DNA from: UBA8401 sp041665525
Lineage (GTDB): Bacteria > Bacteroidota > Ignavibacteria > UBA10030 > UBA8401
Assembly (NCBI GenBank): GCA_041665525.1
Contig: JBAYIS010000013.1
Location: 1-64,000 of the forward strand
DNA: 64,000 bases
Direction of reading: 5' to 3'
Made by a program: the position numbers and the translations under genes. The notes under the pieces were generated by a model. It was not told where the DNA came from. It saw only the letters and a list, made by a program, of their open reading frames with translations, and did not search any database. Below, one piece after another: positions 15,001-21,264 of this stretch (within the stretch, counting starts at the first letter, position 1; each line of letters opens with the position of its first letter).

Positions 15001-18000
15001 ATCAGCAAATATTGGTGCCGTTATTGACAGTGTGGTGGTCGATGGTTCGAATATAGGGAGTGTCAGTTCATATACATTCTTGACGGTAACAACGAATCAT
15101 TCGATAGATGTCTATACATCCAAGATCCAATATCCTATAATTGCCTTGGTGTTTGGTAATGGTAGTATTTCACCGTCCGGAACAACGATGGTGAACTATG
15201 GCGATTCACTGCAGTACACCATGACGCCAAGTGTTGGTTATCATATTGATAGTGTGATTGCAGCTGGAATGAATATTGGATCGGTCTCTTCATATACATT
15301 CTACAATGTAACCGCATCCGATTCCATCAAAACCTATTTCGGACTTAATTACTATACTCTTCTTACATCCGCAGACAGCGGCACAGTTACCCGTGATTTC
15401 GATACGACTTTCTATCCGTATGGGTACAATGTAACATTGACAGCAACGCCATTCCTTGGGTATCATTTTAGTACTTGGTCCGGCGACACAGTTGCTTCGG
15501 TAAACCCGATAATCATTCCGATGTTCTCGAATAAGAACATAACAGCCCACTTCGCGATTGACACGTTCTTGATCACCTCTTCGGTTGTTGGCAACGGCAC
15601 GATAACTCCTCTGGGTTCTACTGTTGTGAACTATAATGATTCATTGCAATTCACTATATCGCCCGCTGTGTACCATAAGATAGATAGTGTTCTAATAGAT
15701 AATGTCAATGTCGGAGTTGACTCGATCTATACTTTCCAAAATATTACTTCCGGACACTCCATCGTTGCATATATAGCACCGATCACTATTACCATTACTT
15801 CCATAGCTTCGACAGGCGGCATAGTGGCACCGATGGGCACAAATCAGTTTGTCATGGGATCAAATCAAACATTTATCGTTACCCCTGATTCCGGATATCA
15901 TATTGACAGTGTTGTCGTTGATGGAGTAAATCAAGGTCCGATAACATCCTATACATTTACTGGTATCACCGCTACTCATACTCTCAGTGCATATTTTACG
16001 ATCAATTCGTATTCATTAATCGCGGCAGCAATAGGGAATGGAACAATATCACCGGTTGATACAACCATTGCGATCTTCGGAACGAATGTAACGTATTCCA
16101 TACAACCTGCTCTTCATTATCAAATCGACAGTATTCTTGTAGATGGAGTGCCGGTGGTTGTCGATACGTCGTATGTATTCACGTTTGTCAACGCAAATCA
16201 TTCAATCGCAGCATATTTTGGCATAGCCCGATATCCGTTGACTGTCACGGCAGTGAATGGTTCGGTGATTAAAAATCCAGATTCTGCAAGTTATGCATAC
16301 GGAACGGTTGTGACATTGAATGCACTGCCCAATATAGGATATTCGTTTACCGATTGGACCGGAGATACGGCAACAACGGCGAATCCGATTTCCATAACTA
16401 TGGATAAAGCAAAATCGATCGCCGCGAATTTTGCGATACTAAAGTTTACGATGAATGCATTTGCCGGGCCGAACGGAAGTGTTACACCGGCAGGAGCGAC
16501 GGTAGTGAACTACGGCGATACACTTATTTATTCGATCACACCGGATTTTGCGTATAAGATCGACAGCGTGATCGTTGATTCGGTGAATATCGGTGCACCG
16601 GCATCCGTCACATTCGGCCCCATCACAGCGGACCATTCCATCGCAGCATATTTCTCATTGGCTCCCAACGCATATCCAAACTTTGTAACGTTCTTTACAG
16701 ATACCACTATCAATGAAGCGCAATTATTGACGTATACTTTCCATGCAGTGGATAGCGATACAGGTGATTTCGTGAGATATATGTTGATAAATGCTCCGCT
16801 TGGTATGTCAATCGATTCCGTGAGCGGAGTATTAACGTACCAGCCGACATATTCTGCTGCTGGAGTTTATTCCTTTATCGCCGTTGCAAAAGATTCAAAG
16901 AATGCCCGCGATTCACAAACCGTAAACATAACTGTGAACAATGTGAACCGTTTGCCATTCTTCACTGCCACCTTGAATGACACAACTATCAGAAATGATC
17001 AACAAATCAATTTCACATATCATGCTATCGATCCGGACAGTGATGTTGTCTCCTTTACAGTGAGTCCTTCTATTGTTGGAGTCACTTTGAATGCGGTTAC
17101 GGGCCAATTAACATGGACTCCGCTGGAAGCACAGATAGGATCCCATACATTGATGGTCACTGCCAATGACGGCATTGGCGGTTTTGTAACAGATACCGTC
17201 AATATTCAAGTGATCTATGCGAATCGTCCTCCGGTATATACAAGCACATTGTCGGACACCTCGATTTTTGAGACGCAGTCTTTGCAGTATCAATACACTG
17301 GCACTGATCCGGATGCTGATGCCGTTACATTTGGAATAGTTTCTGCACCCGTAGGATTGACAATTGCCCCGAATGGTACGATGGATTGGACGCCGACATT
17401 ATTCCAATCGGGTATCCATCCCGTGATTATTAAATTATCAGATTCTGCGCATGTCACACTTGATACAGCATTCATCACTGTGAAAAATTTGAACCGAAAG
17501 CCGTTCTTTACCAGCACGCTGTCCGATACAACAATTATCGAAGATACCGTATTGACATTCTCCTATGCTGCGGCAGATTCGGATGGGGAAGCGCTGCAGT
17601 TCGGCGTGTTTAATGCGCCTCCAGGACTCACGATGACATCACAGGGTCTTCTGTCATGGAAACCTACCACGGCACAACGCGGCACGTACCAGTTCTTTGT
17701 CACAGTTACCGATGGCTGGGCCACTGTGAATGACACTGTGAAAATCACCGTACTCAAGATTAATCATCCTCCGGTGTTCGTTACAACGCTGAACGATACG
17801 ACAATCAATGAGGATCAATTACTCGACGCAGTATACCAGTTCACTGATATTGATAATGATACATTGAAATTTACGCTGGTGACGGCCATCGACAGTGCAC
17901 GAATTGTTAATAACACGACGCTCTCCTGGAGACCGACGTTCGATCAATCCGGTGTCTATACGGTAGTTACGTCGTTAACGGACGGCCGTATTGTTCTGTT

Positions 18001-20680
18001 AGATACGGCAATTATAACCGTTCTGCATGTAAACCGGCCACCGGTCTTTACTGCATTCCTGAACGATACGACGATCCTTGTCGACAGCGTAGTGACAATA
18101 AAATATCTAGCGATTGATCCAGACAGTGATGTCGTTCAAATTTCGCTTGTGCAATCACCAACCAATACACTCTTCACAGAAGAGGATAGTCTTTCCTGGA
18201 CTGCATTGCCGGAGCATATGGATACCAACAATGTATTTATTATGAAAGTGACGGATGGACTATTGGAGGTTTTTGATACGTTGAATGTAATAGCGCTGGG
18301 TTATCCGAAATTGGAAATCCTCGATTCGTTGACGGTATTTTCAGCGACGAGTTTAGGCCATTCCAAAAATATGACAGCGCGATTCAGGAATTATGGTTAC
18401 GTTCCGCTTCAAATGGAATATAAAGGTGCCGTCAGCGACAGCGACGATTTCACTCCGGAAATAAAAATCGTTGCACTTCCAGTGAATGCGATTGGAGTGA
18501 TGGAATTCAAGTTCAAACCAAGAACCATCGGATCGCATAACAGGAAAGTGGAGTTCACCACAAACGATCCATACAATCCCTTAGCGTACTTTGCTGTCAA
18601 TGGCTCATCTGTAGCAACAGCACCGGTGAAAAAGCGACTATTGGTCGATACGATGCACGATACATTGAACCAAATCCTGGATACGTTGAATGGGTATACA
18701 CAATTGATCGATGGACTGCGGCATAGTGGATTTACGATCGAACTGACTCCCGGTGTATTCGATCCAACCGGATTTGACGGACTCTTGATGATCGCTCCGA
18801 AAATAAATCTTACTGCTCAGGAAATGAACACCCTTGCTCAATACGTGCAGACAGGTGGTCAAGTGGTACTGTTGGGGAATTCGGCGAAAGAAGCGTATGA
18901 CAATTCAGTGATCAACACCATCCTTGCTGATTCGTTGTGGTCAGAAGAACTTGGTCTCGTTATGAATAATGACAATATCGTTGATTCTATTCAACGGTAC
19001 AACGGCAATGCGGACGATATCGTGGCGACGAACTTCTATATCATGGCGAACAACAAAAAGCATCCATATCTTTCTGGTATTGATTCTCTCGCGTACTATG
19101 GCTCGTCAAGCATCACTGTTACCGGAAAGGCTATCTGGTTAGTAAAAGCATCTCGCTTCTCGTACCGGCCGGGAGCACAATTCCAAACACAAGCAAATGT
19201 CGCAGCGCTTAGGACAATTGGTGACGGTAGTATCGTTGTAATGGGGGATGCAGATCTATGGAGAAATAAGACCGTAGTGAAAGACAATCTCTTGTCACAC
19301 GGCAATATTACAATGGCAGTCAATTTATTCAGCATCTCGCAAAATTACAAAGCGAAAATGCCGAAACCGACGCCAAACGAAGAGTATCAGATGGTTACCA
19401 TACCGTTCGATTTGAATGATTTCGATATCCGAAATGTGTTGAAAGATCTGGGTGATCACGGTCCGTTATCATGGCGATTGTTCGGACATTGGAACAAGGA
19501 AAAGGGTGCATATGCTGAATTCCCGAGCGAAGAATTCCTCAACTTCAAACGTGGTGAAGGATACTGGTTGATAACAAAGGGATCGAAGCATATCAACTTT
19601 GGAAATGCCACAGTGATGCCAACGACGGATTTCTATCCTGTAAAACTTGCACCAGGTTACAATATGGTGGGTAATCCGTTCCCATATACCATCAGCTGGG
19701 CAGAATCAAAACGGGATCCATTGATTGAAACGCGCATCTGGAAATATGAGAATAACGTTATGGTAGCCGAAAGCCTGAAGTTGGATGCCTTCAAAGGATA
19801 TTTCATCAACAATACCGGCAGCGATAGCATTATTGTTTATTTTAGTCCGGCTGAATTTGATACAAAAGGTTTTGGAAAGCAGTCTGAGGCAGGACAATCA
19901 TTTGCTGAGAACGAATGGAATATCACTATAGGAGCACGAAGCGGTAAATCTGCTGATCTTACCAATGTTGCCGGTGTGTCGAAGGATGCAAACGCGGAGT
20001 GGGATAAAATGGATGCGTCCGAACCGCCGCAAGTACCGACCGATTATCTGATTGTGGCGTTTAACGGCAGATCCTGGAGCCATAATCCTGGCCTCTATGC
20101 CTACGATATTCGGCCGATTCCGACAGATGGCCAATATTGGGACTTTACGGTTACATCATCGAAAAAAGGAACTTCGATCTCACTGGATCTTACATCGTTG
20201 GGGAATATACCTTCCGATTTCAAAGCGTACCTCGTTGATTATGTAACGGAACGGGTGATTCCACTCTCCGGTGCGGCAAAATATAATTTTGAGATGAAGA
20301 AATCAGAATTGCAGCGTGCATTCAGGATTGTTGTTGGAAATGATACGTATGTAGAGAAAAACACCGGCGGCATCCCGATCATACCAGTGGAATTTGCTCT
20401 GCATCAGAATTATCCAAATCCATTTAATCCTCAGACAACAATACGCTACGGTGTGGGTCACAGCGGAGATGTTTCTCTCGTCATCTATAACGTTCTCGGT
20501 CAGAAAATTAAAACGCTGGTGAATAATGCGCAGCGGATCGGTATTCAGGAAGCAGTGTGGGACGGAAGGAATGATGCGGGAATTGCTGTCGCAAGCGGAG
20601 TATATTTCTATCGCCTGAACATCAATTCGGGAGGAGAGAAGATGTTCACCCAATCCAGGAAAATGGTCTTGATGAAATAA
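2..20680 (+). CDS. Giant multidomain T9SS-secreted surface protein (5' end outside window)
   Basis: The frame is open from the first bases and already encodes fibronectin III (FN3) sequence before the first ATG at 92, so the true start and signal peptide lie upstream. At least 6,890 residues are visible. In nucleotide order there are FN3 modules (2-970), five LamG-like/FN3 cassettes (986-6350), eight more FN3 modules joined by DLTPP-type linkers (to about 8908), 35 InlB-B-like repeats (8909-16663) and six Ig/cadherin-like repeats (to 18298). A Hydin/choice-of-anchor-like segment follows (18302-18625), then a Rossmann-like glutamine-amidotransferase/DUF4350-type domain (about 18630-19335). A beta domain common in FCB secreted proteins comes next (19375-19860), and a C-terminal T9SS sorting domain with NYPNPFNP ends the protein (20400-20677). 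The repeats and sorting signal suggest a cell-surface adhesin or matrix protein; LamG modules often bind glycans. No enzymatic active site is recognised. A terminator and tRNA-Val follow. Architecture is read directly; the adhesive role is inference. Confidence 0.93.
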   Translation, partial: TITGLSNYTTYYFKVTAADTSGNESGSVSEVNAMPFDQTPPATPLGLNSTAADQQIFLKWNKNTESDFAQYVVYRDTLPNPFIGIDTITVVTDTSYTAPGLVNYKTYYFRVTAADTTGNVSAYSNQTSKYPIDLTPPAVPTSLAKVENDGSVSLTWDVAPESDFGKYLVYGGTSPLPFTVIDTVSAQGSPFTTITGLSNYTQYYFRVTAVDTAGNVSGYTADVAAMPYDQTPPPATTLLSTYGNNGSVSLKWNKSDSTDVGTYRIYYGTASPANTLIDSTTAINDTSFTLFGLTNGTVYYFIIASVDTNGNAGGFSNELFTTPVLPLLGAYSNDANTSLLLHFDETSGSIASDHSLNANFGNAAGSSIVNGKIGKSRYFSSLGDKITVPINSSLQNFSAVTVEAWINIATGGSGNPRIISNGYNNGFELITNSIGRIGFITNTPSSQFYSSSQLNNDQWHHIASIYDGSTSSLYIDGKLDTSQSFIISLSNNNQALTIANNSQDNSDQYFGRIDEVRISNIARDPSTFNLQLPPVNLTALATGLNIDLNWSNGGGGVPLKKYFIYRGTDSTSLALIDSTTNTSFTDNSGLTEEIQYFYRITSQDSTGFEGAQSFAAMDTTQDLVAPNAPVLYTANAGNSNIDLKWSTTAATDVVKYRIYLNSILSDSTAVDTDTIKTVSGLTNNLAYLVTVSAVDNVGNESVLSNGMYATPIVPVLGQYATDANTSLILHLNENAGSISSDHSGENNYGAVTGTTVANGRFGNARSFNGTSDYISIQDVTSLEPSTLFVEAWIYPADTTGSRNILAKYLTNGYQLRLINGIPEMWFDATNSIVGAKTVPLNAWSHISVNAAPGVQKLYVNGVLVAETNHTISVGSASNLFIGRHSAAPQDYFAGIIDEVRISNIARDPSTFNLQLPPVNTIAFATGLNIDLNWANGGGGVANQKYFIYRGADSTSLALIDSTTATSYTDSSGLTEELQYFYRVTSQDATGYEGAQSFAAQDTTQDLVPPNAPSLFTANAGNNSIDLQWSTTLATDVVKYRIYLNSILYDSTASDTDTTKTVTGLTNNAAYLVTLTAVDNVGNESSISNGMYATPTAPQTGQYTADVNAPLLLHFNENAGGIVSDYSGKNSFGTATGTTVGAGRFGNARIFNGTSDYITLSNEAEFDFASSIFTFDGWIKTNSLATNQVIVSKYNSASSDWSYSFLINQTTGKLEFVVTETGAMANFGHHVRTLASAITPNLWHHVALIVNGSQISMLVDGAELPTETFGDAYPSSIYNSSQPVRIGVSIDETASLSSFFNGVMDEVRFSNIARDPSTFNVQLVPVNTVALATGLIIDLNWANGGGGVANQKYFIYRGADSTSLALIDSTTATSYTDSSGLTEELQYFYRITSQDVTGFEGAKSFAAQDTTQDLVPPNAPTLYTANAGNNSIDVSWSTTLATDVVKYRIYLNAALYDSTVLDTDTTKTITGLTNNSAYNVTITAVDNVGNESTVSNSFYSTPTPPQLGQYATDVNTPLLLHFNENVGSITSDYSGNNNFGTATGTAISSGRFGNARNFNGTSDFINIANSSSLTITNQLTLEAWINFSIGGDLNPRIIQRGSDFVFYTVGTGGSRQLGFNFGSQAHVSKTSLNSDKWYHVVGTYDGSTSRIYINGKLDTVKNYIESISQAIPIEIGRNPLSTSEYFSGAIDEIQISNIARDPSTFNLQLPPISTSALATGLKIDLNWVNGGGGVANQKYFIYRGADSTSLALIDSTTATSYTDSSGLTEELQYFYRITSQDATGFEGAQSFAAQDTTQDLVPPNPPALYTAIAGDGNINVSWSTTLAIDVVKYRIYLNGILADSTLLDTDTIKVVSGVTNNSVYLVTVSAVDNVGNESLVSNGMYVTPTTSPLGQYAGDVNNPLLLHFNESAGSILSDYSGQNNYGSATGTTVITGRFGNARSFNGSSDYITIANESQFDFGSAIFSFDGWLNVNNLATNQVIFSKYNSASDDWAYQLAINQSTGKLEFVVSQFGAMANSGHHVRTLSSALSTGTWHHVALTVNGSQVSIFVDGAQLATESFGDAFPSPIFNSAQPLRLGASINGSAALADFFNGSMDEVRISDIARSPSEFNVQLLPVNLTALATGLDIALNWSNGGGGVPLKYYKIYEGNDSSTVAAVDSTVNQFLTRTNLLEEKIYAYRITAVDSTGFEGALSVAATDTTVDLIPPDAPTNLAAIPLDGQINLAWDVNSATDFAKYYVRAGTSPSPSTIVDTIYSIGATIDSVMGLTNYTQYYFTVSAVDTNGNESLVSNEVAAMPIDLTPPNPPQYFVADAFDSQIQVHWNPIAESDFGKYRIYLGTSPDPITWIDSTFAVNDTIRTITGLTNYTTYYVHVTAMDTSGNESGTSNKVTALPVDLTPPGPPQNLIATGYDGYINLMWDANSESDLAKYYIYSDTVVYPTTLIDSVMAGGPINPQPGLINYKTYYYQVVAIDTSGNVSDTSNLASAMPHDLTPPALPVNVAATAGDQQATLTWSPNTESDFAMYFVYGDTLPDSPIRVDTLYSILDTSSVIPGLINYKTYYFHITAVDTSGNESYYIPEQIAQPIDLTPPDQQTIIASAPSDSSVSLTWDGTAAGDFKVYYIYGGTSPNPTTIVDSIFVAGQTTTTISGLNNYTQYYFIISAVDTNGNAAAGNNQVSVMPIDLTAPAAPANLIATANDGSVSLTWDMSPEPDFGKYYIRGGTAPGDTTILDSIFIAGNSFTTIYGLTNYTQYYFTVTTVDTSRNQSLPSNEAGAIPYDLTPPTVPQNVAAFAGDSAFSVQWTPNTEGDFRNYYVYVDTISPPTVLIDSIFNINDALKVYTGLKNYTPYYIQLTAADTNGNISGLSTEVTVTPTDSTAPSTPVLLSATSGDTQVLLVWSSITNPDFGKYLIYGGTTTEPTTIIDSTMAVTDTVKAVSGLTNTVPYFFKVSAQDTSGNIGVLSNELSSTPNKVYSVDASFFGSGTMNPIGTSSVIENDSLAYSFIADPNYHIDSVLVDSVNIGVVGSYTFYNVTANHTINVFSSIDQFTITTGISGGGTVNPLGITTLNFNDSLVVTISPNIGQHIDSVVIDGTNFGILTSYTFDSIAVNHTLDAYLSSDQSMIIASAGAGGTITPPDTSIVNYSDTLAYTIMSNIGYHIDSVVVDGGNLGSIPNYSFENVTSSHTIAAYFSIDMFTITPTSVNGSILPSTALAYPFGDTVVVSFGPNVNHHFDSLIVDGFAVMDSATQYTFANILANHQISAYFAPDTFAISASVTGNGTISNPGIVYIKFNDSIQYVVNPNIGHHLDSVVVDGANVGATSNYTFSAVSDTHSIAAFISIDHFTLSPSAVNGTITPDTTVTVSYGDTVQYTFTPNAGYHIDSLLIDGIAMTDSASSYTFIGVTSSHTIVAHNSLNQYSINPSAVNGSTLPSVATMYNHGDTAIVTLVPQANHHLDSLLVDGVIVQDSLTRYTFTGITSSHFITAYFGPDTIAHNALVHGSGTITPAGTSYVPYNDSLQYVITPSVGFHIDSVVINGTMNIGPAASYTFYNVTTPGSIDAYFSLDVFTLSSTAVNGTITPNGPLNVLYGDIITYTFAAMNAAYQLDSLIVDSVAIIDSTSSYTFEHVAAPHSISAYYSIKTYSITVNAVGNGTITPGNVIVNYGDSAAFVIQPNLNHHIDSVLVDGFNIGVDTSYTYTSVTANHTLDAYFSINTFDLNAFAYGNGTITPSGITNVPHGDSLQYIIAPSPGYHIDSVVINSTVNAGPISSYTFNNVTSSGLIEAYFSINQYSLLSSAVNGSISPVGSNIYSYGDTVAFVFNPNVGYHFDSLVVDGIPTLDSTVHYAFEGISGPHSLTAYYSINQYSMNSAAVNGSITPNGTVSVNHGDTLVYTFSPATGYHFDSLAINGTGVTDSISSYTFLNIIAPQTIDAFFSPDSFAVTASVFGNGTVTPPGISYVLYNDSLQYTIAPLAGHHIDSVLVDGMNVGSVSNYTLYNVIAARNIQAYFSIDTFTIAANVIGNGTINPAGTTAYNYGTDTTYTITPDVDYQIDSVVVDGVNAGAVASFAFNTLASNRSITAYFSHIPYTIVSTVTGSGIITPLGNTTVAFGDSIVYSITPNVGHHIEGVLIDGINVGAVTSYSFTNVSANHTIDSYFGIDTIPVITITSANGTVSPIDTNYVNYGDSLVYTIVPDLGYHIVDLLIDGSPISSTASTYTLANVTTSHTVEGVFAIDTFTMTSAAIGTGSISPAGSIVRNYGDTSSYSIFTDAAHHIDSVVVDGANVGAVASYDFNGIAANHSITAYFSINTYLLTAAAETGGTISPLSTVRNYGDTLTFTIATDPGNILDSVVVDGNNYGSITSHTFENITADHSINAYYSLIPYSIIATSGVNGTVSPVDTSVVYYGDSLVYTITADPNYHILSVLADGINQGAISSYTFTNISTNHTIHAEFAIDTFTIASTASSNGSISPMGSTQYVYGDSAAFAITPNIGYHITDVVVNGSSVGAPGTYTFYGIAANQTIDAFFAIDTFSIVASADIGGIIAPSGSTMVTYGDSLTYTMTPNIGSMLDSVIVDNINIGAVATHAFEGITANHSIEAFFTISTFTITATASSHGAIAPNGATSVYYDSALAYSITPDIGYHISDVVIDGGSVGAVPTYTFTNVTAPHTIDAYFAIDTFTIAVNSFGNGSTTPNGTLVKNYGDSITIAFTANIGHHVSDVIVDGSSVGVLPNYSFNGITSNHSLDVYFAIDTFTITSSISGNGTITPLGTTIVNYNDTLLYSISAALGQHIDSVVVDGSNVGAVASYAFEGVTANHSINAYVSPDIFAITANAYGSGSVSPAGSTQVMYGDSITYTIAATNGHHLDSIIVDGVNIGTTATYSFTNVTAAHSINAYFGINYYSLTTSALNGTVSKNPDTISYAFGTTVELTAFPNSGYHFVSWTGDSSATLNPFTIVMDANKNITANFAIDTFMITATAEPEGTITPLGTTVVNYGDTLSYSISANIGAVIDSVVVDGSNIGSVSSYTFLTVTTNHSIDVYTSKIQYPIIALVFGNGSISPSGTTMVNYGDSLQYTMTPSVGYHIDSVIAAGMNIGSVSSYTFYNVTASDSIKTYFGLNYYTLLTSADSGTVTRDFDTTFYPYGYNVTLTATPFLGYHFSTWSGDTVASVNPIIIPMFSNKNITAHFAIDTFLITSSVVGNGTITPLGSTVVNYNDSLQFTISPAVYHKIDSVLIDNVNVGVDSIYTFQNITSGHSIVAYIAPITITITSIASTGGIVAPMGTNQFVMGSNQTFIVTPDSGYHIDSVVVDGVNQGPITSYTFTGITATHTLSAYFTINSYSLIAAAIGNGTISPVDTTIAIFGTNVTYSIQPALHYQIDSILVDGVPVVVDTSYVFTFVNANHSIAAYFGIARYPLTVTAVNGSVIKNPDSASYAYGTVVTLNALPNIGYSFTDWTGDTATTANPISITMDKAKSIAANFAILKFTMNAFAGPNGSVTPAGATVVNYGDTLIYSITPDFAYKIDSVIVDSVNIGAPASVTFGPITADHSIAAYFSLAPNAYPNFVTFFTDTTINEAQLLTYTFHAVDSDTGDFVRYMLINAPLGMSIDSVSGVLTYQPTYSAAGVYSFIAVAKDSKNARDSQTVNITVNNVNRLPFFTATLNDTTIRNDQQINFTYHAIDPDSDVVSFTVSPSIVGVTLNAVTGQLTWTPLEAQIGSHTLMVTANDGIGGFVTDTVNIQVIYANRPPVYTSTLSDTSIFETQSLQYQYTGTDPDADAVTFGIVSAPVGLTIAPNGTMDWTPTLFQSGIHPVIIKLSDSAHVTLDTAFITVKNLNRKPFFTSTLSDTTIIEDTVLTFSYAAADSDGEALQFGVFNAPPGLTMTSQGLLSWKPTTAQRGTYQFFVTVTDGWATVNDTVKITVLKINHPPVFVTTLNDTTINEDQLLDAVYQFTDIDNDTLKFTLVTAIDSARIVNNTTLSWRPTFDQSGVYTVVTSLTDGRIVLLDTAIITVLHVNRPPVFTAFLNDTTILVDSVVTIKYLAIDPDSDVVQISLVQSPTNTLFTEEDSLSWTALPEHMDTNNVFIMKVTDGLLEVFDTLNVIALGYPKLEILDSLTVFSATSLGHSKNMTARFRNYGYVPLQMEYKGAVSDSDDFTPEIKIVALPVNAIGVMEFKFKPRTIGSHNRKVEFTTNDPYNPLAYFAVNGSSVATAPVKKRLLVDTMHDTLNQILDTLNGYTQLIDGLRHSGFTIELTPGVFDPTGFDGLLMIAPKINLTAQEMNTLAQYVQTGGQVVLLGNSAKEAYDNSVINTILADSLWSEELGLVMNNDNIVDSIQRYNGNADDIVATNFYIMANNKKHPYLSGIDSLAYYGSSSITVTGKAIWLVKASRFSYRPGAQFQTQANVAALRTIGDGSIVVMGDADLWRNKTVVKDNLLSHGNITMAVNLFSISQNYKAKMPKPTPNEEYQMVTIPFDLNDFDIRNVLKDLGDHGPLSWRLFGHWNKEKGAYAEFPSEEFLNFKRGEGYWLITKGSKHINFGNATVMPTTDFYPVKLAPGYNMVGNPFPYTISWAESKRDPLIETRIWKYENNVMVAESLKLDAFKGYFINNTGSDSIIVYFSPAEFDTKGFGKQSEAGQSFAENEWNITIGARSGKSADLTNVAGVSKDANAEWDKMDASEPPQVPTDYLIVAFNGRSWSHNPGLYAYDIRPIPTDGQYWDFTVTSSKKGTSISLDLTSLGNIPSDFKAYLVDYVTERVIPLSGAAKYNFEMKKSELQRAFRIVVGNDTYVEKNTGGIPIIPVEFALHQNYPNPFNPQTTIRYGVGHSGDVSLVIYNVLGQKIKTLVNNAQRIGIQEAVWDGRNDAGIAVASGVYFYRLNINSGGEKMFTQSRKMVLMK
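986..6350 (+). repeat. Five LamG-like + FN3 cassettes (about 1.15-1.2 kb each)
   Basis: Five LamG/concanavalin-like domains start near 986, 2147, 3296, 4517 and 5678. Each opens with an LLHFNE-type strand and closes with DEVRISNIARDPSTF or a close variant. The first four are each followed by two FN3 modules of alternating type. The junctions and the first FN3 of each pair are nearly identical even at DNA level (around 2780-3060, 3990-4270 and 5150-5420), which indicates recent duplication or gene conversion. LamG cores fall into classes: 1 resembles 4, 3 resembles 5, and 2 stands alone. Confidence 0.85.
8909..16663 (+). repeat. 35 tandem InlB-B-like repeats of about 74 residues
   Basis: Read by eye, 35 consecutive units fill 7,755 nt, an average of about 74 residues each. 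A typical unit runs from an aromatic strand (TFTIT) through GNGTITP, NYGDS, a hydrophobic strand, a central YHIDSVVVDG motif, SYTF, an NVTANHTI strand and AYFSID. Units 27, 30 and 34 replace the centre with the classic InlB B-repeat form WTGD or WSGD followed by NPxxIxMxxNKxIxAxF. This is probably a long filamentous beta stalk. The divergent InlB-B family assignment comes from motif recognition. Confidence 0.85.
16664..18298 (+). repeat. Six Ig/cadherin-like repeats (He_PIG type)
   Basis: Six units of about 90 residues share PPVFT, NDTTI, DPDSD (a cadherin-like, potentially calcium-binding Asp cluster), a PxGLT or equivalent strand, LTWTP and DTxxITV. They lie between the InlB-like stalk and the C-terminal domains. 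Similar repeats are common in large bacterial adhesins, where calcium stiffens the chain; calcium binding here is inferred from the Asp cluster only. Confidence 0.75.
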
Positions 20681-20715
20681 TCGTTGATTTGATTTTGATT
20701 ATTTCCTATATTATT

Positions 20716-20745
20716 AACGCCTTGCTACAGCAAGGCGTTTGTTTT
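20716..20745 (+). terminator. Rho-independent terminator after the giant gene
   Basis: A perfect 10-bp stem (20716-20725 with 20730-20739) and a four-base TACA loop are followed by a T-rich tail (TGTTTT). It sits 36 nt after the giant gene's stop codon and just before tRNA-Val. Confidence 0.85.
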
Positions 20746-20747
20746 AC

Positions 20748-20825
20748 GGACGCTTAGCTCAGTTGGTTTAGAGCGCTTCCCTGACACGGAAGAGGTCAGA
20801 GGTTCGAATCCTCTAGCGTCCACCA
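20748..20825 (+). tRNA. tRNA-Val (GAC anticodon), CCA encoded
   Basis: A complete cloverleaf: 7-bp acceptor stem (GGACGCT with AGCGTCC), D stem GCTC/GAGC, anticodon stem CTTCC/GGAAG with loop CTGACAC, T stem AGAGG/CCTCT with loop TTCGAAT, discriminator A at 20822 and genomic CCA at 20823-20825. The anticodon GAC reads the Val codon GUC. The body is 75 nt. Only two bases separate it from the upstream terminator tail, so it must be transcribed by read-through or from a promoter inside the upstream gene end. Confidence 0.95.
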
Positions 20826-20922
20826 TCAGATTTTTCATTTCGCACTATTTCCTCATTTGTCTTCAATAATTTCAAAACAATTTTACTATAGCAGCGAGAA
20901 CTTGTTGTATTATTATTAGTTT

Positions 20923-20999
20923 GAAGAGGTCAGAGGTTCTGCCGATCCGAAGGATCACTTTGTGAAGGCACCCCGTTGGGGGAATCCTCTAGCGTCCAC
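20923..20999 (+). pseudogene. Partial tRNA-Val 3' copy split by a 42-nt insert
   Basis: Bases 20923-20939 repeat 17 nt of the tRNA-Val gene, from the 3' strand of the anticodon stem to the first three bases of the T loop. Bases 20982-20999 repeat the next 18 nt, through the acceptor stem to the first base of the genomic CCA. The split falls exactly inside the T loop (TTC|GAAT), and the T stem can still close around the insert. The 5' half of the tRNA is absent. It could be the remnant of an attachment site left by an integrated element or a local duplication. Confidence 0.85.
20940..20981 (+). repeat. 42-nt palindrome-rich insert in the tRNA copy
   Basis: The insert is built from small inverted repeats: GATCC-GAA-GGATC, CAC-TTT-GTG and CCCC-GTT-GGGG. 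The outer arms TGCC and GGCA enclose the first two hairpins. This resembles a short palindromic interspersed element that targeted a T loop. Only one copy is seen in this window, so its mobility is inference. Confidence 0.6.
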
Positions 21000-21264
21000 T
21001 ACAGTATTATTCTTTTCAATTATTCTTCCTCCGTAAATATTTCATACAAATTCCTGATAACAGGATTTATCAATGTGTCCGGATTAATCATTCGTTCAAC
21101 ATCTAATAATTCTGGCAAAAATGTGCCATTTTCCTACAATGTTTGACTGATTTGCTACGTAAAAAAAGACGTCAGGCATATTCAAAGAGTATTGGCCCGA
21201 TTTAATGCTTGCTCACATTCTAATCCTTATGTAACTTCTTCCAGATAAAAATAAAGAGGGAGTT

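Larger units (their letters stand above)
20826..21264. other. 439-nt intergenic region with tRNA remnant
   Basis: No credible protein gene is seen. The region contains the disrupted 3' tRNA-Val copy (20923-20999) and then AT-rich sequence that should include the promoter of the peptidase gene. A purine-rich ribosome-binding stretch (AGAGGGAG) lies just before the ATG at 21265. No promoter boxes could be assigned with confidence. Confidence 0.6.

Noticed and set aside
8909..16663. CRISPR-like or satellite DNA array
   Set aside because: The periodicity is about 222 bp, imperfect at DNA level and keeps one open frame; it is a protein repeat, with no spacer structure.
20923..20999. A second functional tRNA-Val gene
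   Set aside because: The acceptor 5' strand, D arm and anticodon loop are missing and the T loop is interrupted, so it cannot form a tRNA.
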